Below are positions 1 through 12,085 of a stretch of DNA of 64,000 nucleotides, piece by piece. This DNA comes from Tetrapyrgos nigripes (taxonomy: Eukaryota; Basidiomycota; Agaricomycetes; Agaricales; Campanellaceae). The position numbers and the translations under genes are program-made. Position 1 is the stretch's first letter; every line of letters starts with the position of its first letter. The DNA lies in contig JAACJM010000001.1 in NCBI GenBank assembly GCA_013368315.1, positions 372,001 to 436,000 on the forward strand. Direction: 5' to 3'. The notes beneath the pieces were generated by a model, which made no database searches, was not told the origin of the DNA, and saw nothing but the letters and a program-made list of their open reading frames with translations.

Positions 1-47
1 ATATGGTATCACGTGCAACTCAAAACTTTTTTTCGTCGACGTTCGTG

Positions 48-984
48 ATGGCCCCGACGTGGTTCTCCCCCGCTACAAGGACAGAGTTAATCGAGAACCT
101 GGTATCTGGTGTCGGTAAGGGGATTGTACTCTTCGAGATTCGTTTTTTAATTTTCTTTCTAGATCGTTACAATCCCTCAAATGTTGGCATCCTCGAGGAC
201 TATCTGTACCACCAAATACGAAGTCAGGAATATGACTGTCTTGCCAACCTGGCCATACTAAAACTGTGCGATACAATATCCTTGCGATGACTTCCGTCTT
301 CTCATGAAATTTTGCTCTAGGTATCAATTCAACCCGGACCTGTATAACCCAGACGTGGTCATCAATATTTTAATCAAGGCTCTAGCAGCTACCCCTGCGC
401 CTGATTTCAACCTCTGTATATCCTTGCTCGACGAAAGACCCATTAACGCAACCCTCGATGAACCAGATCCATTACCCTCTCTTCTTCCTATTCTCCAGGG
501 TCTCCATCATTTACTTTACCGATGTCGCTTCCCTGCATTCTGGAGAGCCTATAGATCCGAGCAGCTGGAATCGTTGCGCGATAACTATACCATAGAATGT
601 GCTGGTTTTGAGGATTCTATCCGTGAGGTTGCTATCCGGGCGGTAAAATCGACCTTTACACGGATAGGTACAGACAGACTTGGCCTTTACTTGGACTTGA
701 ACAGTAAGTGTTACCCCATCTTTTCCCGCCACTTGCTCACAGTCATTGTTCCACGATACAGCACCAGAAGCTCTCAATGCATATATCGAGAAGCTTGGAT
801 GGACACTAGATTCTTCGGGAACAGTAGTGAACGTTCCTCCCAATCCAGACAATCAAATTGAAGCAACAGTTGTTCAGGAGAACATCAAGCTCCCCCGTAT
901 GTGTCGCTTATTCTTATGACGTGCTCGTCTCACTCACTTTTTGCAGAGCTCACAAAACTCATCTCGCAAGCTGCGAAAGTTTAG
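48..984 (+). CDS. eIF3K: Eukaryotic translation initiation factor 3 subunit K
   Basis: Subunit K of eIF3, the scaffold complex that binds the 40S ribosome during translation initiation in the cytosol. Five exons join in frame (48-114, 163-265, 321-703, 762-896, 947-984) to 241 codons, close to the usual family length of about 220-240. The run DRYNPSNVGILEDYLYHQ across the first junction and the stretch YQFNPDLYNPDVVINILIKA across the second are hallmark eIF3k N-terminal (HEAT-like) sequence; the C-terminal half corresponds to the winged-helix/PCI part. The start at 48 was chosen because it opens the conserved MAPTWFSP...ELIENLVSGV segment; an earlier in-frame ATG at 3 adds unconserved residues. 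It converges with the membrane-protein gene downstream, leaving about 105 bp between stop codons. Confidence 0.95.
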
Positions 985-1089
985 TCTAGATTTATGACAC
1001 TTGTACTTCCTCTGTACTCTAGTATTCGGAGAGAATGAGTTATTTCTCTACACCATTTTCCTGGCCTTACATGGTCATGTCACAGTGAA

Positions 1090-2285
1090 TCATACCAAGC
1101 TGATCAGGATACTTGTAAGGACACTGGAGACAACGTTCACCTGACATCCCGTGGTGAATCACTTAGAACTCGCGTACATGCTGACGGACATACCTGGTTA
1201 TTCGTCAATACGTTTATTCCACTGATAACCTTCACTGGGCCTTTGTGCTGGCTCTCGTCTTGCAGAATCTTTTTGTTATCCTCCGAGTACCGTGTCTGTT
1301 GTACTGTTGCCCCGAGGAACGAATCGAGCTGTGAAATATACTTGTTTAGCTCAAGTTGATGTCTGAAAAGTGAAAGCTTACCAGGCTTCCGACTCCGCCT
1401 GCGATGGCTCCGAACCCTAGCATACTAATTAGGATACTGACCGAATCCTCTCTACACTTCGCGCTTTCTGCGATTAATGTTATGCTCGCGGTTGCTCCGA
1501 TGACAGCACCTCCACAAATCGAAGCAATGGTCCCAGTGGCAGACATCCCTCCGTTAGTACCTGTGACAAAGATTGAGGATCAAGACGACATTGATTTCAG
1601 GGCATACTTACCTGGGGGCACGGGTTTGAGAGTCGTGATGAGAATGGGACGCGACTTGGACAATATGCCCAACTCGGAGGCAAGGGTATCCCCAAGACAG
1701 CAAGCAAAGTGTCCTAAAGCAGCGAGTACAAGGATCCGACTCCAACCATTGGCAACGTTTGCGTCCAGAGGGCACCATTGAGATCCATCTCCGTATTCTA
1801 TCGCTCTGCTCGGTAGTTGCAAGGAGTTTAAGAGCCTGTGTCTCAACTCCGGCGCAGCAGCTCGAAGAAGGAAAGCCTGGAGACTGGTCGTAGAGAAAAG
1901 GACATTCCATGACACACAGGCAATGAACGCGGTGAAGGAGTTGCTTAAAACCTGCCATCCAGTACGGTAGCCAGCCTCATGATAAGCGTCCTCAAGTGCT
2001 GCCTTTCTCTGTTTGCCGTCTGACTCAAGGTTGAAGATGAACAGAAAGAACTCTTCGTGAGTAGGACTACTCACATCTTGTTGCCCTGCTGCCTGTCAGA
2101 TAGAAGACAATCAATGACACGCCGAAAACGCGTATTCCTCCTGCCATCATCAACAATCCAACAACGAAAGCTGCAGCTGAGCCGCTAGGCGACAAAGATT
2201 TGCGACGAATGCCATGTATACTGAGGAAGGCTGCAAGTACTACCGAGATATACGGAATACTTAGATTGTCTTGGAGTGCGCCCAT
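1090..2285 (-). CDS. TMEM19/DUF92 family integral membrane protein
   Basis: Multi-pass membrane protein of the DUF92/TMEM19 family, whose relatives include plant VTE6 (phytyl-phosphate kinase); the fungal function is not established. Visible family features are the SLSPSGSAAAFVVG segment in the first exon, the GSRATRYGKQRK junction (formed by splicing out a short intron that starts GTGAGTAG near 2074), and the glycine-rich GDTLASELGILSK and GTIASICGGAVIG membrane segments. The last exons carry a degenerate loop and end VSSVLTSILISLV followed by TGA at 1090-1092. The start codon at 2283-2285 precedes a hydrophobic stretch typical of a first membrane helix. Gene order is convergent with eIF3K and tail-to-head with the transporter upstream. 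Family assignment is firm, substrate unknown. Confidence 0.88.
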
Positions 2286-2569
2286 GGTGGAAGTGGAAAG
2301 GGGAGCGGTAACTCATTAATACTGACGCGTTCAAAACCCGGGCCCGTGCTCATAGGCCTACGGCAGCTCCTGAGCCCAGCGATCGTCAGCTCCTCAAAAG
2401 CAGGTTGGTTACGAGTCTAGAGCCTACCATGCTCACAGTTAGCTCACAATGCTCAGAATTAACGTTGACGGTTAACATGCGAGATAGATACGGCACAAAA
2501 GTGAGAATTACTATCTCCCTCTAACCTATTTTTCACTAACGATATAAGTACCGAAATACGTTACGGCCT

Positions 2570-4986
2570 TTAAGCAGACAAAAAACTAGATCCTGTTCCC
2601 CATACTCCCATCACTACAGCCACCACCAATATAACAAAGTCCATGGCTCCACATTTTCTTTCAAGAGCGACCTTGGCTGCAATAGGGCCGACGATGCAGA
2701 TCATGAACGCAGAAAAAGCACCTAGACATCCGAAGCAGGTAAGAATACAAGAACAGGACAGACAATAGTATCACATACCAAGGAAACCCATCATGGCATC
2801 GAATTCAGGAACAGCAATAGAAACAGCGACGGAGAGCAAAGTGATAGTTACTCGCTGTGCGAAGCCCAATACGGCTTTGGAGGACCAGGGACGAGCGGTT
2901 GACATTTTGATAGCCATTCCTTCTGGGTCTGCTACAGCAGAATCAATACCCACAAGGACTTCAAGAACGGCATTCAACTGCACAGAAAAATGAATAACGA
3001 ATAATGGAGTGTGAAATTGTCACTTACCGGCTGTGTAGTGAGAGCAAACTTGGAGAGTGGACTAATTACCAGCATCCACAGCATCGCTCTATTCAGGCTA
3101 TAGTTGAACCCAGGGGTGTAAAGGAGATCCATACTGATCTTCATGAAGTCTGTTGTAAGGCAACGCAAATCTAACAAAAATATTGACTTACCTCCTGGCT
3201 CACGTCGTTTCCGAACATGAGATAACCTATAATCGAGAAGGTAAGTGCCCATTGGCATTGGGTGCGAGGAATAGATACCCGTATATCCTATAAGTGTATA
3301 AATACTTGTTGCCACTAACTGCAGGAGGTTGAGCACAAAAAAATCACATCTGAGGATTCCTACTCACGAAAGCCCAGTTTATCATCGTGTCAAATTCCTC
3401 TGGCTTTCAAATCGGTCAGTATGGATACACCTCGGAGCCTCACATGGAACAACGACACGACTTACATTTTGCATATCACGAGCTAAACTTGGAATGACTG
3501 CGTGCCCAGAGAACTACATAGCCGTATGAGCCATAAATCACGACCGGACGAGTTTCATTTGTGCTTACTCCTGCCATAAACAGACCATAGGCAAGACCTA
3601 GGTTTTTCCAATTGTCAATGGTGAATGATGTGTGGGCTGGGTCTAATAGACTTCCGGGTGACTCGCGTTTGGTGAATCCGTCTATGAGAATCACGGCGAC
3701 CATCATGACTGTAGAAATAATCCCCAAAATCGATGTGTATGACAACACCGACAACGGCAAGAACACAGTAGGGATCAGTCTGGAGCGAAAAGCCATCAGT
3801 ATGAATCCTCTGATTTGACTTGGGTTCTGCTTACAAGAACAGGCCCCACAGCTTATAAGTATTTGAGGAGTACTCGGGGATTAAAGCATGCAGTGAATCG
3901 GCGTACAGAGTCACAAGAATCACACTGAGAGCTACCGTCAATACACAGAACAACCTCAAAGGTTTTACGCTGACCTGACGGCGAAAAGCTCAAGGCAGAA
4001 CATGATACTAATAATTACTGTTGACCGAGGTCCAAATGCTTTGCGACCGACGTCGGCATATGAACGTAATCTTGGGTCTGCCCTAATAATTCGAGCAAGC
4101 AATTTTGCACTTCAAGACAGAGATTCAGCTCTTCATTCAGACAACAGCGAGAAGGACGCACGTATAACAGCTTATCAGCCCATATGCAACGATTAAAAAT
4201 GTTCCAGCGATCCAACCAGCATAAGAAAATGCGAGAGGTTCGGACAGCATTCCAATTCCAAGTAGAATGGCAATGGAATTGAAGAGCTACAGGCTGGATG
4301 AGCTATCACTGTCAACCAAAATAGTAATAATATCGCACCGTCTGCCCAAATGTACTCTGACCTCCATGCTTCACACTTTTTGAAGACGACGAACCTCGTC
4401 TCATGGATGGACGCCGTTGCAACTCTGGTCGACCATCGTGGACATATCTTCTATCTTCAAGATTGGTTGTTTGCTCACGACCAGTGACCCCGGATGTTAT
4501 GGACCTACATCCATCGAGGGACGCAGAGGAGAAAGAAACTTTTGGGCGTAACAATGGTGTTCCCTCAGTGGCAGGGGTTCCGGAACTGGATTGAAGAATG
4601 GTCTGATTTCGGTAGAGCCTTGGAGAGAATGAGACTCCTTCCTGTGAAGGCGGCGCTGTCGTGTGCTCGACAGAGTCCCATTGAAATTCAAAGTCATCGC
4701 GTGCGACTGGTGTAATTGCATCGTCTTCTTCTAGATCTTCACCGAAAGTGTCAAAGGGACCAGCACCAGATTCTTCGTCTTCGAATGGAGGTGACTCTTC
4801 GGAATCGTCAGAGGCAGAAGCTGCTGTGGAGCCAGCTACTAGATACTGAGCTCGACGGTCTGGACAAAAAAATGTAAGTAACTTGAAAGAGGGAAGAAAA
4901 CTTTGTTACGCACACGATGCTATCGCATCTCTGACACTGTACCCACTTGAGGCCGAACCATAAGGAAAACTGCTAGGAAAGGACAT
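2570..4986 (-). CDS. Vacuolar amino acid transporter (AVT1-like, Aa_trans family)
   Basis: Amino acid/auxin permease family transporter, expected to move neutral amino acids across the vacuolar membrane. The N-terminal tail (roughly the first 180 residues, 4350-4986) is soluble, acidic and Ser-rich and contains the RRAQYLVAGS motif common to fungal AVT proteins. The membrane part begins with LFNSIAILLGIGMLSEPLAF, followed by KLLARIIRADPRLRSYADVG and FGPRSTVIISIMFCLELFAV, and continues through about ten helices spread over many short exons. The first intron uses the donor GTGCGTAA: joining after TCG T restores ASYRRAQY in frame. The last exon ends GTGSSFLSA then TAA at 2570-2572. Start at 4984-4986 is the first ATG of the family-like MSFPSSFPYGSASSGYS opening. 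Substrate specificity is inferred from the family only. Confidence 0.87.
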
Positions 4987-5311
4987 GCTCCGAGTCCAAG
5001 AGCACTTCCGGGGCCCAGCTGAGCTTTTTATGTATTCGGCTTATCAGCGTCATAAGAAGGCGTTGGAAATTTTAGTGAATTCACATGGTCTGTCTGGAAG
5101 ATTACAATTGGGTTGAGAGGATCTAGACATTGGAGACTTGAAGTGACGTTAGAGGTACATGATAGCCAAATTGATCATTTTTCATTTTACATGATGTAGT
5201 GATAAAGAAAAGAGAGTTCGAGCCATTTGAGGAATTATACAAAGCCTGATTATATACTAGTACTTGCAGTTGCTGGCCAGACTATAAATTAAAAAAAGTG
5301 ATACTCTACGA
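4987..5311. other. Intergenic, transporter promoter and ITC1 3' end
   Basis: This 325-bp stretch lies upstream of the AVT-like gene and downstream of the Itc1-like gene, both on the minus strand. I see AT-rich sequence and no recognisable coding or RNA gene. Confidence 0.6.
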
Positions 5312-8300
5312 TTAAGTTGCGTTCACCGCCCTACGATTGGTCCACATCATGTAGGGCTCTCTTGATACGTCGTAATTTGCTTTCATGCGGGTGCTGCGTC
5401 TTGCCTCGGTAGTTTGGCATGATTCGCCACGTCCTGACAAAAGGGTAAGTGAGATGGCGATTGCAAACATGTGAAATGACTTACAGCAGTGCGTTTTCGT
5501 ACACCGGCAGTGATATGGACCCACCATCTGGTCAAAGATTGTTTGAGAGCAAGTTCTCGATGTCCCTTGGAATTCAACCAAGCGACATATTCCTCGAGCT
5601 GTGTTTTCAGGTCAGTACCAGGTAAGGAAGGGCATACAGTAGAGATTACCTCGTCCAGATCAGAGTAGACAGCCCAATCTCCAGATCCAAGCATTCCTTC
5701 CTCGCCCTCTTCCTCTAGTCTTCGCGCAACTATATCCTCATCCGTTCGCCTCTCGAGGAGCTCAATGTCAAATTCACTCGGTCCTTGAATGAAGAGCCTT
5801 CCTGCACCATACTGAGTGACTCCTCCACTACCCACCAAAGATGCAGAACCCAATCCATCAAACCACCAAACTCGGTTATGGAACCTATCTTTGCCCATAG
5901 GTTTCACCCTAACACCGCCCAGCAGTTTTCTAAATTCTCGTTCGATAGCTTCCAAACGACGTTCCAACTTGTTGACCTCCTCGTCCAGACGACGGTGTTC
6001 AGCCATAGCTTGCTTCACCGACGCTTGTTTAGCTCTTGCAGCCTCTCTCTGTTTTGCATGTGCTTGTAACTGTGCTTTCTGACGTAGGTCGCCCTTCTTT
6101 TTCTTCGACTTCCCTGCAGAAGCCGAATCAGAGCCGTTGTCGGATGTAGGTGCATCTGACAGATCGCTAGCGTCTTGCATTGTAGCATCCTCTTCGGGAG
6201 CCTCTTCTTTAGTTTCATCCATGAGATTGTTCATTTCCTCGGCGCTGTGAAATATATCAATACAAGTTGTGAATGGATTGTACAGACATGGACTTACAAC
6301 TGTTTTTTCTGGCGATTGACTTCAATTTTCTCCTTTCGCAGAGCTGTTAGCTGCTCTTCACAAGATTCCATGTGAGCATGGATAGCCTTGCTGGAGATAG
6401 CGAGGTTGGTCATAAAAGACAAAATTGCAATCCGGTCTGCTGCAGGTAGTGAGGGATAGCGCTCAACTGGAGTGGATGGGACGGTATATAACTGGGACTG
6501 GATAGGACTAGTACTAGGACTTGAAACTCGGGAGCTTGACGGCGACGATATAGGCTCTTGAGTCGAATCGGGAGCGAAGAGTAGCTTCGTCAAGACCTCA
6601 CGTAGTCTAGGGAAGTTGTGCAGTGTAGCATGCTGCGAATGAGTACTGTGAGCACATATTATATCGTCGCAATAGAAAGAACTTACATCTTTGAGGCAGC
6701 CAACGAGAGCATCTTCCCAGCCTTCTCGGCCTTCAGAGGCTCGAAGAGGTACTCTTTCCCAATTGTTGCCAACGTCAGCCATGGCACCTGTGAGCTCTTC
6801 TATTGTGATTCCAAGCATGGGTTCATCTTCTTGGCCGTCTTCCTCCAGATCCTCTTTTAATCGTAGCAATGATAGAAGGGCGCTGTGCCGGTGAAAGGGT
6901 ACGGTCCGCAAATTGTAAATGAGGGTTGAGTGAACTTCTGCAAGTAGTGGGCAAGGAAGCTCAGCCACCGAATGCTTGATTGCGTGCTCGAACTCGTCCA
7001 AAGTAAAAGTAGACAGATGCAAAGCTTGACTAAACGAGAGCATAGTCAGGATATGAATCGCTTCCCCGAATCAGAGAGCGAACTCACCCATAAACAACCA
7101 AAAAGTTCCAGCCCATTAGGAAGGCTTCAAAAGTTCCAGGAGTATCGTTGAAGGGTATGGCGACACGGCTAGGCACTGGTCGTTTGACCTTCACGCCAGC
7201 TTTCTTATCTTTGTCTGAAAGTCGTACGTCAAGATCCTCAGTTGGGTATCGTATCGGTTTCTTTTTCTTCTTTTCCATGGCGATTCTCTCCGCCTCCTCC
7301 AAAGCCTCTCTTTGCTTCTCAAGTTTATCGAGGTCGCGTTTCTCTGCGGCTTTAGCAGCAGCTTTGGCTATGGAGAAAGGGCAGATCAGCAAGGAGATAA
7401 GTAAAAGACAGTAGAACTAACCTTTCTCTTCCTGAGCTGGAGTCATCTTCTTCTGCTTCTTTGAAGGGGGGCCCTCTTTATCTTCCCAAACTTTCTTTCG
7501 CTTGTCGCTCTCACCCTTCTTGAGACTCTCCACACCTTTACGCGTCTCCTCAGGCATGACTGAGTTGACACCATATCGCTGAGCAATGGCAGGTTTAACA
7601 GTCCAAGGTGACGCGACAGCGGCATCTCGGTCTACACAATCACGAATGAAACGGCGAAGAATCGATTTTGAGAAGGAAAGACGGTCGCGACTGGGTACAG
7701 AACAGTCAGTACCTGGTAAATTTTGACAATAGTTGTTCATCCTACCTCAGACGGCCGCACTGAACTTCCATAAGGCTACCAATCATTTTTGCACCTTCCT
7801 CCGTTTTGGCTTTGCTCTTGTCGTTTTTGTCTTTTTCCATTTCTAGTATGTGCACCCAGTAGTAATAGAGGTTGGGGTCATCTTTTGCGTTGACGTCCTT
7901 GGCAGGTACCTTCAAGTCTCCCTCGATGTTGTGTGACCTCTCGTCATCCAGAGGTGAACCCGAAGAGGACGTTCCTTTGTGCGCGTCTCTTGCCTGAGCA
8001 TCAGAGCTATACTTGGGAGGATAGACACGATCGACTGCTGCATGGTACCTGCAAAAACATTATAAGGAACGGAATAGCAATTGGGATAGTATTTGACATA
8101 CTTGATGCCTGAGAGGTCAACAAGGACCCCTACACAACGCGAAGAATACGTCAGTAACCGTGAATGTCCTCGAAAGTGAAAGACTACACGTACTCTCTCC
8201 CTTGAAATAGCGGTCTTTGAATCGTTCATAGACAGCCTCGACGAGATGGTCTAATCGGCCTACCACCTCTGTGGATACCCAAAGTCGCGTCAGTCATAGT

Positions 8301-8692
8301 CTATCATTACAAGGTAAAGGGGACGCACGCCATTGGACAGCTTTCAGAACCGCAGGTTTCAAAGGCTCGGAAAACCGAGAATGTAAAGTCCGGGCTTCTT
8401 GCCTCTCGCTCTCGATTGCTTGAAAGTAGTCGAGTCCACTCTTGCCAGTGACTTCACACTGGAATTGTTTCAATCTATAAAAGGACATCCGGGCTGCGTA
8501 TGCTCTAGGTGACGACGGGTGAGGACAGGTGAGGACAGACTCAGGGGAGAGGAGCACATACTCATAGGTCTCGAAGATTTCACCTGTTTGCTGGAGTAGA
8601 AAGACCTTTCTGTCAGGGTTAGACTTGGCGGACTGGATGAGGGCTGGGGATGGTTCGGTGAGGACGACCCTCTTGCGGCGGCAGGTAGGCAT
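5312..8692 (-). CDS. ITC1: ISWI chromatin-remodelling subunit Itc1/ACF1-like (WAC, DDT, WHIM)
   Basis: Non-catalytic partner of the ISWI ATPase in a nucleosome-spacing complex in the nucleus. The N-terminus (from 8692) is a WAC domain: MPTCRRKRVVL, LLQQTGEIFETYEYVLL, then FQCEVTGKSGLDYFQAIESE. A charged linker (7400-8290) follows, then a DDT domain in two exons (FEAFLMGWNFLVVYG joined to QALHLSTFTLDEFEHAIKHS near 7040-7160), and WHIM/WSD segments with a Lys-rich coiled coil (NKLERRLEAIEREFRKLLGG) and the WWFDGLG and RLFIQGPSEFD motifs near 5800-5950. The C-terminus depends on the last intron. The longer choice (intron 5405-5484) ends ARRSTRMKANY...MMWTNRRAVNAT at 5312; a shorter choice (intron 5434-5484) stops at 5383. 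I prefer the longer form, but the choice is uncertain. Confidence 0.88.
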
Positions 8693-9498
8693 GATGAACG
8701 ACTACCAGACAAACGGGGACGGAGAGAAGGGAGGATGGAGAGGACGTGTCTAGCGACGAGGAAGAGCAGGGAGGGACGGGCGGGACAGTGACGAAGAGGG
8801 GGCAAAAAGGAAAGAAGATGACCGTAATGATGAGGCCGAGATAGAATGGATTTTACAGTGCACGCCTGGTACCGGGTCCTTGTAGCGCTTTGACCACTTC
8901 CTCATCCTTCTTGCCAACTCTTCTCTTTTTTCTCCCGTTAATCTTCAAACCCTCCGTCCAGCCCATTTGCATCCATCTTTCATCTCCACTTGCAGCCCAT
9001 AAGCCTCCATGCGCTGAGCCCTGGGCTCCTCTTCATATGCAAGTATTAGAATTCTTCTCACACATGATGTGCTTGTTTTTTTTTCGTTTTCACTGTAAAC
9101 ATTACAGCTTGGCCTGGTTACTTTTTTTGGCACACTTTGAAACCGTTACCAATGCAAGCGATGCACGTAGCTGTATCTGTAAATTGGTGCTTTATGCAGA
9201 CCTTTGTCTGAAAACGCTGTTTCTCCTTTCGCCGCACTTTTTTTTTCTGTGTCACTGTTAAGCGTGACACCGATGTCACAACGCGCCGACTAGTCGTACA
9301 CTATATACACTAAGTATATCTTAAGTAACAGTAACTACAGATCGCAAAGCAATACTAGATATACACTAGAACAATCCGCACGCATACGCAAAGCAATAAG
9401 TGAGAGTGGTAATCAGATAATAGGTATCGATGTCCTTGAAAGAACGCCATAGGGGAAACTGCAAAGAAAGCATAGAATAGATGTAACCGAGTCCTCAA
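8693..9498. other. Intergenic region upstream of ITC1
   Basis: About 800 bp between the Itc1-like start and the stop of the next minus-strand gene. It holds pyrimidine-rich runs on the + strand (8895-8950, 9070-9130) and no convincing gene. A 123-residue open frame at 8890-9261 is low-complexity and lacks family similarity. Confidence 0.6.
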
Positions 9499-11824
9499 CT
9501 AATCGAAACTTCGTCTCTTATCCTCGTTGCGCATCGCTTCTGGTGTACCAATCTGGCGAAGCTTCTGCCCCATACTCAAGGTGCGGCTATGTACCTTGGG
9601 CTTGTCTTTCTCATCCTCTTCCTTGGACTACATAGTCAGTAAGCCAAGTTCTTCTTGAGATGAAAATAAACTCACAGAATCCTTTCGAGTAATGGAGAGG
9701 AACCTCTTGATTCTAGAGGATGACTGGGGTTTCTTCTTCGACTCTACAGCATCAATTATCACAATAGCCTTTGCAGCTGGGGGCAAAGGCGAAGAGGTCT
9801 GAGACGCCGGGTTTGGTGCAGCTTCAGGTGCTGAGCCGGCCGCCGTCCCATCGCCCTGACTCGAAGGTCCTGGTGGACCTGCCAACTGTGCAGTCTCTGC
9901 TGACTGAGCCTCGACATTAACCAATACCCATCCCTGACCCGAGCTTGCAGCGGTCTGCCGCCTTGCAGCTTCTCCATCTCCAGAATCTTCCTCTTTCTCC
10001 TCCTGAAGAGGTGCAAGAGGCCCAGCAGAACTTATGATCAAGCCAACTTCGCTCTGTCTGACCTCGCCATCCATCATTTGGGGAGACGCAACCCTAACAT
10101 CTTGGATAGGCTGTTCTGGTTGTTTGTCTTGATCAAGATGAATGTCCAAGGGAGTTTCTGTTGCCAGCTGTTCGTCTTTTTCATAAACAGGCGTTGGCTG
10201 CCAGCCACCAGGGAACATGGGAGTAGAAGGAATTCGATCATTCTCATCCATGTGTTCGGCTCCCTGGCCGGTCCATTTGATAGGTATCATAGCACTGACA
10301 TCTGTCGTTGCGGAGACAGCAGAGTCTCTAAATGCACTGGGCGACAAAAGTGGTCCAGACAGATGTCCTGTGTCGGGGAAGTGCGTGATTTCCTGTTCTT
10401 CTTTGGGAGGCTCAGGATCTGAAACCTGAGCCAAAGGTGGTTCGTCGTCTGGAGGAATATCAGGAGAAGGTGACCGCACAGATTGAGACATAGCAGGTTC
10501 TGTTGATTGTGCGAAAAGGGAAGTCGAATAAAATACATCTGGAGTCACAGCGCCGACTCCTGTCATATTCTCCACACCAGAGGGAATGGTGCTGGGCAAG
10601 ATAGTCCGGTACCCTTCCGCGTTACCGTGATCTCCATCATCATGGACGCTCACTGGCACTTGAGCTCTGGGAGCTGGCTTTCGCAGAAGATTTGATGGCG
10701 TAGGCGACACCGGACTTTTCGTACGCGTGTCGTTATACGCCTGGGCATGCGGATCGTCAGTCACTGCTCGACCATGACGCATTGGAGAGGCAGGTCGAGG
10801 TGACGTGAGCGGATCGGTGACGAGCCTTCTATGCGATTGCATTGCAGTATGTTGGGCACCAAACGGGTCAGGGCTCAGGGCTAGACGACTCGGCTCTGGA
10901 GAGGCTCTTAGAGCCGATAGCGAGTCCCGGAGTGTAAAATCATCAACTGAAGAAGGTCCGGTGAAAATCCAAAGGTCCTTAACTCTGGAACGAGTGTTCG
11001 TTAACGAAATTGAAGTCTGTAGTTCGAAACCATGGGCGTCTAATGCCGAAAGTAGACTGAGGATGTGTTGAAGGGAATCCGTGGAAAATGTGTCCTCGTG
11101 AAACCCTGGAATTATTCAGATAATTAGCTTTAAACTTCTGGACAAAACCCATAGACGCACATTTGTAGCCCTTCAGCTTGAACTCGAAACAATTATCCCC
11201 AATCTTCTTCTCGCCTTCAACGCCACGAGGCCACGCACTACGAACCGCCTGGAGGATTGCAGGTGTAGAGTGGAGTGGCGGACAGATAACTCGCAATGTA
11301 GTCATGGATGGAAAGGATAACGCAAAAGGATAGGATCTTAGCTTGCTGGATAGAGTGGTCCCAGACCCATTGTGTGGTGGTATCGGGGTCGGGGAGGGGG
11401 ATGATGACTGGGAGAGAGCGGCTGGTCTAGAGAAGGCTAAAGCCAAACGGTCATCAGATTCGCGCCCGTAATCCAATGTAGACAGAAAGTTGTATCCATG
11501 ATGAGAAACAACCGACAAGATTTCGATCAGAAGCCGTTCGGAAGCGACGCTCTTCGGACTGGACCAAGGTTTGCCTTCCAGACAGAACTCGAAGAATTGC
11601 TTGGGTACATCCTCGCGGTAAGTCTGAAGCAGGCCGGCCTGACGAAGGTAGGCGTTCAAAGAAGTTATTACGGAAGGAGTGAAGGAATAAAGTCTGATAA
11701 AACTGGAACTGGAGATGGCCAATAGGGAGAAGGAATTTGGGGGTGGTTTTGGATCACGAATGAATTCTCGTCTTGGGGTAAAACCATGATCCTTGAGATT
11801 TGGAGAGCTGGGTAGGGAGGCCAT
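9499..11824 (-). CDS. Unrecognised protein with two copies of an FEFxLxGxxW module and a disordered tail
   Basis: I do not recognise this protein. Three visible introns; exons join in frame to about 700 residues. Residues about 40-134 (11422-11704) and about 175-285 (10958-11300, across one intron) look like two copies of one module. Each has FEF-x-L-x-G-x-x-W (FEFCLEGKPW and, across the splice, FEFKLKGYKW), then a Leu-rich helix, then HHGYNFL or AHGFELQ, then a strand ending LALAFSRP or DLWIFTGP. The remaining two thirds are Pro/Ser/Glu-rich and probably disordered. The last exon ends with a basic segment, MGQKLRQIGTPEAMRNEDK, before TAG at 9499-9501. The start at 11824 is the first ATG of the open frame. 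It is divergent from the oxidoreductase gene (261 bp). No enzyme or localisation signal is apparent. Confidence 0.75.
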
Positions 11825-12085
11825 GGTGAAGGGGAGTAAAGTCGTAAAGGTCGTAACTGATTCAGGAGAGGTGGAGCAGCGCGTCCAAAAAATTCAGTAG
11901 GAAATTCACGTGTTACTACGTCATCCCCTGGTGGCTGTGCCAAGAAGTTGAAGGTAAATTCGGACCGCTCAAGAAGACGGATATGTTTTTCCGGCGGTCC
12001 GAGGATTCACCAGACCTTTCCCCTGCTCTTTTAAGGGCAACGATGAGCTTCCGCCCCACGCTTCCTCCCTTCACGATCTCCCAAC
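11825..12085. promoter_or_regulatory. Divergent promoter with CACGTG box
   Basis: The 261 bp between two divergent start codons must carry both promoters. A perfect CACGTG (E-box, a bHLH-type site) lies at 11907-11912, and a CT-rich leader precedes the oxidoreductase ATG. Function is inferred from position. Confidence 0.4.

Noticed and set aside
1604..1614. ATACTTACCTG, identical to the U1 snRNA 5' end
   Set aside because: It is the complement of a perfect donor (CAG|GTAAGTAT) of the minus-strand TMEM19-like gene; no snRNA follows.
8890..9261. 123-codon + strand frame upstream of ITC1
   Set aside because: Low-complexity Phe/Leu/Ser translation of a pyrimidine-rich leader; no splice structure or family-like motif.
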